Positions 35,301 through 44,922 of a stretch of 64,000 nucleotides of DNA are shown here, in pieces; positions within the stretch are counted from its first letter, which is position 1; every line of letters starts with the position of its first letter. The position numbers and the translations under genes are program-made. The stretch is from the NCBI GenBank assembly GCA_964247055.1, contig OZ176055.1, forward strand, positions 8,556,001 to 8,620,000. Reading direction: 5' to 3'. The notes beneath the pieces are model-generated. The model was given only the letters and a program-made list of their open reading frames with translations. It made no database searches and was not told the origin of the DNA. This DNA is from Paragordius varius (lineage: Eukaryota; Nematomorpha).

Positions 35301-37821
35301 TTGAATTTTGTTCGTTGAATAGCGAAATATTTATATGGATTTGGATTGGGCACCAAAATTTCTATTAGACAATTCTAATCATATAGGTTATAAGAACAAA
35401 AATCAAGGTTTAAGAAAAATGTTTTCTTACTAACAAATATACGTCTTTTATTTTGTATATGATGTGTCTTTATAATTTTAGTATATTCCAATCATAAGGA
35501 TATAAATGTATTACCAAAACTTAGTAAAAATATGTTTTAGAAATTGAAATATAAATGGAAATTAGGAATTTCGTACTGTGCTTACACATAGATTAAGTGG
35601 AAAAATAATAATATATACTTTTAGTTTCATGAACTGTAAGAGTAATAATGAGAATAAAATTGAATCCAAAGAAGTATACAATAATTTTTAACATGGAAAT
35701 TTAAAATGATAAAAAGATTTTTATAAAATTATAAAATATTACAAAAACTAATCAAATTATTCAAAATATAATGACGTGATGGTATAGTAGATAGGGCGCC
35801 GGACTCTTATACTGAATGCCAGAGTTAGAACCCCGAAACTACGCAATTTTTGCATTATCACTGTCAGCCCTGGGCAGGAGAGTGTTAAAAGGCTTCATAT
35901 GTCCGGATACAATTTAAGTCCTTACGCTTATATAATAAAAAATGAAAAGAGACTTTAAACTGTATAATATTATTAGAAATCATTTTTGCAGAGCCCAACA
36001 TGATAAAGGGTAATGGCTCAAAATATAAATCCCTTTTTAAAACTCATTAATCATATTCTTTTAACAAATTTCAAATGTCAAAAAAAAATAAATTTAAGGG
36101 GAAACCATGAACGATGACATAAATCCTGTCGTATAATCCAGTCCGTATTGAGGTTTAAGATTTGAGAAAAGGGTGGAAACTTTGACCCCTGTATAATTTC
36201 CACATGTCGGATAATGAATGGGTTGAGGGGTAGGTATGGTGGGCGGTATTATTGTAGTCACAGGACTTATTGTGGTCGTTATATTATCATTATTGGATAT
36301 ATTTGAAAGTAAACTATATATGTATAAAAGAAAAATTAAAATTATAAGGACAAACAAAGCATAAAACATGTAAAAAACTGATATTTTCCGTATCTTATGA
36401 TCCTTGACTTTCTATATTAACTGTATGATTGCAATTATTAAATATAGAACTAGTTTATTGTGTATTTCACATCCAAAAACGATATTTTATCGCATAATAA
36501 TATTGGAAAAAATAAGGTATTTATATAAAATAAAATAATTTTAATTTTTAAAAAAGAAAAAAAAACTTATTAATAGTTAAAGCTGAAAAAATAAAATTAT
36601 AATATTCAGAAATTTAAATCCTCACAAACCAAAATATAATTTTCAATATAAAATTGACAAAAACATCTTTAGACCAAAATCTTACATAATTACAAAAACA
36701 TATTGAAACATAAAATTAACCTAGAAAACATTGTCACATTCAAAGGTCCAAAACTTGTCGTCGTCGTCGGGGTTATGTTTGTCACAGTAACACCACTAGA
36801 CGGAATAGTAATAACGGGTAAAACTGTAGACGAAGGGGTAGGTCCTAATGCAGGAGGAGGAGGAGGAGGGAAAACTATCAAATTATTTTTGGGGATTTCA
36901 ATGCACCGCGGTTCCGTTTTAACTATCAAGCTGAGTGGAATAGACAAGGCACAAATGACAATGGCAGCTAAAACCGTAAGTGAAGCTCGGGCAAAAGCAG
37001 ACGAACCAATCAGACAAACTCCCAAGTTTACTAAGCAGACGATTGAAGCGTAAAGAAGGGCCCACCACTTACTATCCGGGATATTGTTGACGTGATAAAA
37101 GAAGTGGGCATACGTGCCCCCCGGCCCAAAACTTTCAATGAGAGCTTCGGCACAACCCACGCAATACAGGGCACTGCTAAAAACGTTTGCAAAATAAAAA
37201 ACGACCCCAATGGCACCCCCAAATTCGGGCCCCAGTGTTCGACTAATCATAAAGTATGCGCCACCTCCTTCAACGGCTCCGTTCGTGGTTATGGCTGCTA
37301 CGGATAAGACCTAAAAGAGCAAAATATTTTTGGGTTTTATTAAGGAAGTGTTTACTAAAATTATAATTATCAACTAAAAATTTATTCAAAAATAAACGTT
37401 ATACATGGGTAGTTTTTAAATTAAATAGTAAATAAATTTATAAATGTTTATAAAGTTAAATAAATTATCTCAAATAAATTCATAAATATACCGTTGTCAG
37501 CAGAATAAAATAAGTTATGATATATAGGATTATAGCATGAGCTATCCCGGCTTGACCAACAACAAAACCCAATCGTAAGAAAAGTAGAACGCTAAACATT
37601 GAAAGTGCAACCGGACTAAAAACGCCAGATAGGGTGGAAAGCATTTTCCTGTTATTTTGCGCGTTAGAGCCTGTATTTGCAGGAGCAAAATCGGTTTCAA
37701 TACTATTATTTATATGATTATCCATATTTGTCATGGAATGTTTTTCAGGAGACTCGTTTATATCAATGGTTCCAAACAATTTATGGGCAGTTTTGATTGA
37801 AACACTTTCGTTTTTTTGCAT
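29339..37821 (-). CDS. SLC12A9: SLC12A9-like cation-chloride cotransporter family protein
   Basis: Multi-pass membrane protein of the SLC12 family, SLC12A9 branch (cotransporter-interacting protein type). Eight exons, high to low: 37821-37492, 37310-36721, 36313-36106, 34300-34015, 33437-33166, 32325-32146, 31517-31325 and 31014-29339. All phases agree, giving 1244 residues (human about 914). TM1 region: [20 protein letters not shown] then [14 protein letters not shown]3 region: [20 protein letters not shown]. An extracellular loop (about residues 270-370) is rich in Pro/Thr/Asn and contains seven consecutive prolines. TM6: [19 protein letters not shown]. The soluble C-terminal half includes [12 protein letters not shown] and [17 protein letters not shown]. 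It has long Ser/Asn insertions. Exon 3 uses a weak donor GTTTCC. Confidence 0.9.
31518..32145. other. SLC12A9 intron, no repeat recognised
   Basis: AT-rich intron between the VFSW exon and the VRKYLLLLD exon. No element recognised. Confidence 0.5.
32821..33152. mobile_element. MITE family B copy (minisatellite arms)
   Basis: It opens TATACCATTTACAATTCAAA and closes with four to five tandem units of about 21 nt of the type GGGTGAATTTGAATTGTT. The core contains AAATTATGTGTTTT and ATATAACTCATTA, shared by all copies. It ends about 14 nt from the splice donor of SLC12A9 exon 5 (33166). Confidence 0.75.
33602..33755. mobile_element. MITE family D, truncated copy
   Basis: Shares ATGCTGGCTTATTCACATTA and TTGGCCAATCGGTGATACAG with the copy at 25897-26105. 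The right arm is incomplete (CCATACAGTATAAG). Confidence 0.5.
34244..35222 (-). repeat. Tandem array of partial SLC12A9 exon copies
   Basis: About 4.2 units. Starts are near 34244, 34471, 34698, 34916 and 35171 (the first two steps are exactly 227 bp). The unit at 34244 contains the true start of SLC12A9 exon 4 with its acceptor at 34301. The next units repeat the acceptor, about 56 nt of exon reading [18 protein letters not shown], and intron sequence. Units 1-3 are nearly identical; units 4 and 5 are older and diverged. In transcription order the copies precede the real exon, so they present decoy acceptors. In units 2 and 3 the copied exon segment runs into ATGTATTAATG, which supplies both a possible donor and in-frame stops. 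Confidence 0.85.
35773..35953 (+). mobile_element. tRNA-derived SINE candidate
   Basis: The head (35773-35845) has an A-box-like TGGTATAGTAGATAGGGCGC and a B-box-like GAGTTAGAACCCC spaced as in a tRNA. It is followed by an unrelated body (TCAGCCCTGGGCAGGAG) and an A-rich tail (AATAAAAAATGAAAAGAG). The acceptor stem does not pair well, so it is not a functional tRNA. Only one copy was noticed. Confidence 0.5.
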
Positions 37822-37874
37822 TCATATGAAGCTGGGAATAATGTAAAAAGGTTAAAAAGATTGATCTAAAACCA
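37822..37874. promoter_or_regulatory. 53-bp bidirectional intergenic region (SLC12A9 / otubain)
   Basis: Only 53 bp separate the start codons of SLC12A9 (-, 37821) and the otubain (+, 37875). Any promoter elements and both 5' UTRs must fit here or overlap the coding regions, unless leaders are added by trans-splicing or a 5' noncoding exon exists elsewhere. No TATA box is obvious. Confidence 0.55.
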
Positions 37875-39841
37875 ATGACACCTGATGATAATTTTGAGTT
37901 CGATAATGCCATTCTTGAGCAGCAAAGAAATATTGAAAAAGAAGTTTTATCCATATATTTAACACTAACACTAATTTAGACTTCGATTAATGAGTTAATT
38001 GGCCCCAAGTTGGACATTAATTTTCCATTTTACGATGATAACATATATAAGCAAAAAATTAAAGTTAAATCATAATTATTATATTAAAGAATCTCACTAC
38101 CCAATATTCAAGTATACGACATGTTCGAGGTGATGGCAATTGTTTTTACAGAGCTTTTGCATTTTCTTTTTTTGAATATTTATGGAATCATAAACATGAA
38201 ATTTTAAAGTATAAATTTTTTACGCTATTATAATGCAAGATTTACAGAAATATGCGATGCTTATCGAAATTTAATTATAAGTTATGGATTGGCCGAATAT
38301 ATTTTGGATGATTTTTTGGATGCGGTTTTAATGGCTACAAAAGTCGCCGAGGAATCAAATTCCGTTCTATTTCAACTTGAAAACATTTTTAATGATGAAA
38401 CTACCTCAAATTATATAGTCATGTTTTTTAGGTTTTTTACTTAATATATTTTGTAGATTAATAACTTCCTGCTCAATAAAAAACAATGCGGAAATGTATC
38501 AAAATTTTATCGAAGGCTACAAAACGGTTGATGATTTCTGTGCAAATGTAATAATTTTTGTTTTCTTTACCATATTTTATTGCAGAGATTATTTAGATTA
38601 GTTTTTAGACTAAAATCACTGTTTTTAACCGTTTGTAGAACAGAATATATATGATTTTGTTAATTTTTTTTCAATTTAATGGTATTTTAGGCGGTTTAAT
38701 AATAAGGTGTAATAAATGTAAAAGTGCAAAAAATCACGGCACCAGATATTTTTATTTAATTTTCGAAAAATGGATCCTTACTTATATATCGAACATCCCA
38801 AATTTACCCTTGAACATTCGATACAATGTATTAAAAAGGTGAATGTTGGTAAGTGTATTAGAAAGGTGAAAAATTAGAAATGTTTAAGGGTGTTGTAGTG
38901 TTTAGGGGCCAATTTTAGGTGTAAATGGTCTTATTATAATAATAGCATATACTTAATTTACAAGCAAATTTATTAATTTTATAAAATCAGTCTTTAGGTT
39001 TAATATTATTATGTTACATTATTTTCCCTAGTTTGATGATTAACCTAAAGGATATCCTTATAATATAATGAATGGCCAATACCAATTACTTTAATTATTT
39101 GGATACTTATAAAAAATAAATTTAACCCCTTTGTGTTTTAATTTTAAATTTAACTTTTCTTCATACACTATATTTCAAATTTTAATCATTTTAGCTTTAT
39201 TTTTGATTATCCTTAATTTGTTTTAAGTCATAGTGTTTTTCGAACAAATCAAAATTGATGAATGTGGCTATTTTTATATATTTGACTATACATGGCATTC
39301 TTATTATTTACATTGGTATGGAGGGCTATTAAGGTTTATTCATTACGCTTTTTTTGCATACTTTTTATGAATGTTTTGAATCAGGAGTTTACATACTTTT
39401 TTGGCTTTTGCAGCTTAATTAATTCGTTTGGAACTGGCTTTTAAGCATTTTCATATAACCTATTTACAATGTAAGCCTAAAACTCGATTACAATTGCGAT
39501 TTATTATGGCATTATGTATACCATTTACTCTTCAAATCACCCTTGAACAATTCAAAGTCACCTTAAAATATATTATGTGTTTTTTAAAGATTAAAAACTA
39601 CCTATATATATTTTTAAAAATGAAATTATGTTTAAAATTAGAAAAATACGGAAAAAATAATAAACTAAACCATAAAGATATATTTTATATTAATAATAAG
39701 TTAATTAGCCCAAAAACACATAATTTATTTTTATGATAAATTCGAATTGTTCAAGGGTGAATAATTAAAAGTGAATTTTAATTGTAACCTTAATTATTAA
39801 GGTGTGTTTTTTAACAATTTTGAGAAACCATATATTTGATC

Positions 39842-39880
<39 letters not shown>

Positions 39881-40469
39881 TGCTTAAGAAATAGTTTTCA
39901 ATCTTTATGGGGTGGGTCCTACTAATTGGCAAACTTCCTAGTTAACTTTTTTTTATATAAGGAGGATAAAATTAAAAAACGTATAAGACAACTAACTATT
40001 TTAAACATTGTTTTTTCCACATAATCGCATATGATTACAATCTTGAAATATATATATAATTGATGAATGGGATGATAAAAATTCAAATCTCATTTATTTA
40101 ACACAAAATGATAAGTTTTATACGTAAAAAATATAGGTTTTTTGAAAAAGTATGGTGGTTGTCTTTTAGTTTTTTTTACGATTCGTCCTGTATAATCAAT
40201 TTATAATTGCATATGTTTAGGAAGTTGAAGTTATGAACCGTGAAAGTGATCATATCCATATTTTAGCACTAACAACTGCTTTGGAATGTTGTACCCTTAT
40301 AGAATATTTAGATCGTTCTTCCTCTACGTCGACGACGACAAATGCCACCGACGCAATGACTCATCATATATTCGCTGCAGGGCCTGATGAAAAAACTCAC
40401 CCTAAAGTCTACTTACTTTACCGCCCTGGTCATTATGACATTATATATCCTGTTACACGCGCTGTTTAA
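37875..40469 (+). CDS. Otubain-family deubiquitinase (OTUB1-like)
   Basis: Cytosolic cysteine protease that cleaves ubiquitin chains. Six exons: 37875-37943, 37980-38063, 38090-38208, 38240-38431, 38457-38547 and 40221-40469. All phases agree, giving 267 residues (human OTUB1 271). Exon 2 has FYDDNIYKQKIK. Exon 3 has the catalytic motif RGDGNCFYRAFAFS (Asp and Cys). Exon 5 has YQNFIEGYKTVDDFC. Exon 6 has ESDHIHILALTTAL and the C-terminal PKVYLLYRPGHYDIIYP with the catalytic His. The first four introns are only 36, 26, 31 and 25 nt; the fifth is 1673 nt and holds MITEs. A MITE B copy begins directly after the stop. OTUB1 versus OTUB2 is inferred from length and the NIYQQKI-type segment. Confidence 0.92.
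39517..39787. mobile_element. MITE family B copy
   Basis: Begins TATACCATTTACTCTTCAAA, then ACCCTTGAACAATTCAAAGT, and ends with GTTCAAGGGTGAATAATTAA, then GTGAATTTTAATTGTAA. The core AAAACACATAATTTATTTTT is conserved. Lies in the last otubain intron. A much decayed relative may lie at about 38795-38930. Confidence 0.6.
39962..40209. mobile_element. MITE family A copy
   Basis: The left arm is weak (AAATTAAAAAACGTATAAGA, then CAAC). The right arm is clearer: AAAAAGTATGGTGGTTGTCT, then CGTCCTGTATAATCAATTTA. Its end is about 11 nt from the acceptor of the last otubain exon. Confidence 0.5.
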
Positions 40470-40471
40470 AT

Positions 40472-40919
40472 ATAATGCATTACACCTCTAATTCACACTT
40501 GAACTTTTTCAAATTCCCCCTAAAAATAAATTACTCTGTGTTTTTTGGGGGCTAGTTTAACTTATCATTACAATCATGTGTGTTTAGAATTGTCAAACAT
40601 ACGTTTTTAATTGGTTTGTTTTACTTTGTTTTTAATTGTTAACAATAAATAGGCTATTAATATTTTAAGGCTTAAAAATGCGCATGTTGAAAGTTGACAC
40701 ATCAAACAGCATAACAACTAAAAACAATTTAAAATCAATTAAAAACGTATGTTTGACACTTCTAAACATACATGACTGTAATAAGAAATGTTTCCCTATC
40801 GCATATCTATATTATGTTAATTTAAACAAAGTTTTATAAATGTTTTTTGATTCAAAAATATATGATCATTTTTTGGGTGAATTTGAAATTAAGGATGTTG
40901 TGAGGTGTAAATGGTGTAC
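40472..40919. mobile_element. MITE family B copy with nested MITE E
   Basis: Left end ATTACACCTCTAATTCACAC, then the core TAAATTACTCTGTGTTTTTT; right end GGTGAATTTGAAATTAAGGA, then GGTGTAAATGGTGTA. Interrupted at 40575-40774 by an unrelated inverted-repeat element. It begins 3 bp after the otubain stop codon, so it would form the 3' UTR. Confidence 0.6.
40575..40774. mobile_element. MITE E nested in MITE B
   Basis: Left arm CATGTGTGTTTAGAATTGTC, then AAACATACGTTTTTAATTG; right arm CAATTAAAAACGTATGTTTG, then ACACTTCTAAACATACATG. Near-perfect inverted repeats about 45 bp long around a short noncoding core, so a recent insertion. Single copy seen. Confidence 0.75.
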
Positions 40920-41111
40920 ATATATATATCAATAAATTGATTTATATGATGGTTGTAATTCAAATATTAACAATAATATAAAAATACTATAGTATATATA
41001 AAATGTATATTAATCAACATACTACAAACGTACAATGAATGCTTGAATGTGTATATTTAAATAACACTGATTTATTATTTGTGAGTTTGATGAATACAAA
41101 ATATTATAAAA

Positions 41112-43219
41112 TTATTTTTTTCCACGTGTACCCCAAAAGCCTTCGGGCGGGCCCCGTTTTCCTTCGAAATCCATCAATAGGTTACTTAAAGCTGTCGCCC
41201 TAGCCTTTTTCCGTAACACATGAATTAAAGGGATAGAGTATGCATTATATTCGTATCCTTCATGTTCTTTGTTGGCGTCAACTAATTCTGTAAAAAAATT
41301 TATGTGATCACCCCAAATTTTTATTTTTTAGAGTGCAGAATAATCATTGGTAAGCTAAATTTACCACATTTTATAGTTTATAAATATGATAAAATTATTG
41401 GATAATTGTTATTTTGAATGCAAACTATAATATTAGAAAAAAATCAGCTTTAACACTTCATAAACTTATAAATTTTTACGTGAAGAATACAATTTTAAAG
41501 GGGCTTTTTTAATAAATCACAGTAGTCAAAGGTATTTTGGCTAAATATATATATATGTAAACATACCATTTTTATATTGAACACAAAATTTTACTATTTG
41601 ACATTTTACAACCTTCATGGTTTAAAATTTGGATATAATTTTGACAATTGAAAAAACAGCTTATATAATTAAACAATTACCCAAAATTTGGTGAAAATTA
41701 CATATAAAAGCCTGCTATTTTTAAGAATTTTAAAAATTTGTGGCAAAAAGATGGAAATCAAGATTAATACAGCTAGGCCATAGCAAATTGGCCTAATATC
41801 ATAGATATTTTTTACATTCACGGGTTAAACTACCCCAAAGATAAAAGAAGTTTTAATAATTAATTTTTCTTATTTGAGACGAATAGTTAGAAAATACTCA
41901 AGAAATATTGATTTTAAATATATAAATAAAAATAACCTGAATTCTCAAGCAAATACCGATTTAATTCTCTTCTGCGTCTTTTACCTGTATTAATAAATTT
42001 GTAAATTTTAGATAACCCTTTTATGTTTAATAAAAGCATTATATAATTGAAATATATTTTAGAATATATAATAAACTCTTCGTCATTCTTATGAGATAGT
42101 TACGCGATAGGCAAATTTTAGTACCAGATAATTAGTCTAGGACACATACTTTTTATTTAAATACCATCATGTCTAATTTTTGGGTTTAGTTTTTAAAGAA
42201 ATTTTTGGACAGAGGGACGCACAGGCTTTTCCGATAAAAATTTTAAGGTGAAAACGCCATATAATAGATATACATCCAAAAAAGGAAATCCGCAAAACCG
42301 ATGATTATTAGTATTTTGTATGACACATTTTAAAATATGGACTAAAGGCTCAGGATTTTTATCATATGTTAATAATAATGTAATAGGTTAAAAAACCAAG
42401 TATATTAGGGCAAATTAGTTTTGGATTGTGCATGTAATGGTTTTCGCAAAAGTTTTAGTTATCGAGTTGTTAATGCCAAAACGTATGTATATTATTGAAT
42501 TATGCTCAGCCTATATTAATTTTACCGGATTAGGCTAGAACACCTAGAGTTACACCAAAATAATGATTTTTTGCCAAAAAATTATGGGACAATTATCGTT
42601 GAAAAATGAAAGTCATAAACTTTGACAAATTTTTTGACATGCAACTATTTTAATTTAGAATAAAGTTTCGACCGAAGGCATAAACTTTAAAATTTTGCAT
42701 GAATCCGTATTTCATTTCAAAATATCCAAAGTTTTATACTATTTTTACATAAATAATGATTTGTTAAATTTTAAGACTTTTAGGGAAACTACTTTTTTGG
42801 AACATGTAGTATTATAAATTTATTATACTTGAGTGTAACCCTGAAATTCTTTAACCAGATTCAAACTTTAATCTTTGGCTATCTATTTCTCCAAAAAACG
42901 CACAAAAAGGAGGAAGAAAATGCAATCATTCATACGATTTATCTTACTCTATATTCTTAAATATAAACAAAATTTGATGATAGTCTTTATATTTTAATAA
43001 TATGTTTAAAGTTCATTTAAAGATAATTAAATACCCAAGAATATTCAAACTTTGACGCTTTACTCATTGCCTTATTTATATTTGTAAGCGTAATATACCG
43101 TAATTCAGGCCTAAGAAAGGTAGGAGTTTTCTGTAACCTTCCACATCAATTTCATTGGGTTTTTCCATTTCACGGTTTTGATTATGTTTTGTGCCCGAAG
43201 AAACATATTCCAAGGGGGA
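41112..43219 (-). CDS. Putative amidated neuropeptide precursor, 3' exons
   Basis: Unrecognised protein; three exons fit with consistent phase: 43219-43099, 41984-41937 (48 nt, phase 1 at both ends) and 41287-41112 (TAA). The 114 visible residues contain two processing patterns typical of secreted peptide hormones. LLPFLGLNYGKRRRR would give a C-terminal Tyr-amide. EGKRGPPEGFWGTRGKK at the very C terminus would give GPPEGFWGTR-amide after cleavage at KR and KK with Gly as amide donor. The FWGTR-amide ending resembles FxGxR-amide (tachykinin-related or natalisin) peptides of other protostomes; that is a comparison, not an assignment. The signal-peptide exon was not found; it may be in the adjacent assembly gap or upstream. 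A non-peptide protein with chance dibasic sites remains possible. Confidence 0.55.
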
Positions 43220-43244
43220 CTATTTTTAATTATTCAATTTGGCC

Positions 43245-43444
43245 NNNNNNNNNNNNNNNNNNNNNNNNNNNNNNNNNNNNNNNNNNNNNNNNNNNNNNNN
43301 NNNNNNNNNNNNNNNNNNNNNNNNNNNNNNNNNNNNNNNNNNNNNNNNNNNNNNNNNNNNNNNNNNNNNNNNNNNNNNNNNNNNNNNNNNNNNNNNNNNN
43401 NNNNNNNNNNNNNNNNNNNNNNNNNNNNNNNNNNNNNNNNNNNN
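43245..43444. other. Assembly gap of 200 N
   Basis: Exactly 200 unknown bases, a conventional scaffold gap size. Frames that run through it are artefacts. It lies just upstream of the first visible exon of the putative neuropeptide gene. Confidence 0.99.
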
Positions 43445-44922
43445 AGAGATCATTAGTTATAGTTTATCTACCTTAAATTGGGCCATATTGCTTTGACATA
43501 ATACTGTAAGAATAATTAGATTTGTAAATAATACTAAGCCAAACATGATGTAAAGATAAAATTATTAAAATTTATTTATCTTATACAAATAGTGGGAATC
43601 ATATTGCTTTGCATGAGAACGAAAAATAAAATTATGGAAAAATCATAAAGTGTACACAAAAAAATTATTCATAATTTTTCAAATGCGCTGCTGCGCACTT
43701 TAATTTAATAAAAAATTTATTAGGTGTTATAGTTGAAAATTAAAACAACAGGTATCTCTGCATGGAATATTAACATTAATAATTAATGGGATATATGAAA
43801 TGTGAAAACGATATGATCACGAAAGATATGGAAAGTATAAAAAATTAAAAATAAAATAATCCTAAATTATTGGATACTAAAAAACAGAGTAACACCTAGC
43901 GTGCTTTGTGTTGATTTAAAAAATTATAAACCCTTGAAAAAACTAATCAAAGTTAGAAATTGTACCTTTTTCCCTTAAAATATTACTTTAACAAAAAATA
44001 TCTTTTTACAGTTTTTATTTTTTTAGCAAAGAGTGTTGTTTAAAATAAAATCAAAATTTAATTTGGATTCATGATTGCATGTAACTTAATACGCATAATT
44101 ATTTTATTAATTAATAAATTGAGTGTGTGTGTGACTGAGCTCAATTCATCCAGAAGAAACACATGGGGTGATTTTTTAATTATTTTAGTAACTAAAATGG
44201 TTCCTTTATTCTATCTCGGATTTATATAATGTATTTTTTGGTGGTTCATTACGTTTAATAACTGTTTTCTCAAACCATTGGACATCTTAATAATAATTTT
44301 TTTTAATGGATCTGCTATAAATAAGGTAGGCAAATGTATGCTTAAAATTAAATAAAAACACACATAATAAACCTTGAGATTTTTCTTTAATTAAAATGAA
44401 ACGTTGAAAATATAATTTTCTATTTCTTTTATTATTAAATTAATTAATTAGATCATTTTTAGATGAGATGGTGGATCTTATCTTAGGATAAAAAAATTGA
44501 TCATTTAATTAATATTATTACAGACAACACAAATCAGAAAGATACTTTTAGATTCAACTAGATGGAAATTTTCTGCAGACTAATATTTATAAGATTTTTT
44601 GAAACGAAAGTCTCTAAAACCTTAACATAAATTTTGGCCATTTTATAATTAAAATTATATTTCAGCAATTAACTTAATTAACATACACAAGCTATTTCTT
44701 AATGCATACATATTACATCATTTAGTAACAAAAAAATTTTTTTTGCTAATCTATTATGCATATTACATATAAAATACAATAATCATATATTTATGAGCAA
44801 ATTAATTTATTTAGATATATTAATGCGTACTACATAAAAATATAATTTAAAAATTTAGGTAGGTTTTGAATCTTTTTTAAAAAATATTTATATTATTTCA
44901 AAATGATTGGAATTCGTTTTCG
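43445..44922. other. No gene recognised between neuropeptide exons and GTPBP2 end
   Basis: Very AT-rich. It may contain the 5' exon and promoter of the minus-strand neuropeptide gene and the 3' UTR of GTPBP2, but no signal peptide, repeat or RNA gene was recognised. Confidence 0.45.

Noticed and set aside
35773-35845. tRNA gene
   Set aside because: A and B box-like sequences are present but the acceptor stem does not pair and a SINE-like body and tail follow. Treated as a SINE candidate.
41112-41287. Firm assignment of the C-terminal peptide as a tachykinin or natalisin
   Set aside because: Only one FWGTR-amide motif is visible and the rest of the precursor is unlike what I know of those families. 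Reported as a resemblance only.
43178-43496. Open frames running through the run of N
   Set aside because: They are artefacts of the 200-base gap; only the bases before 43245 carry information.
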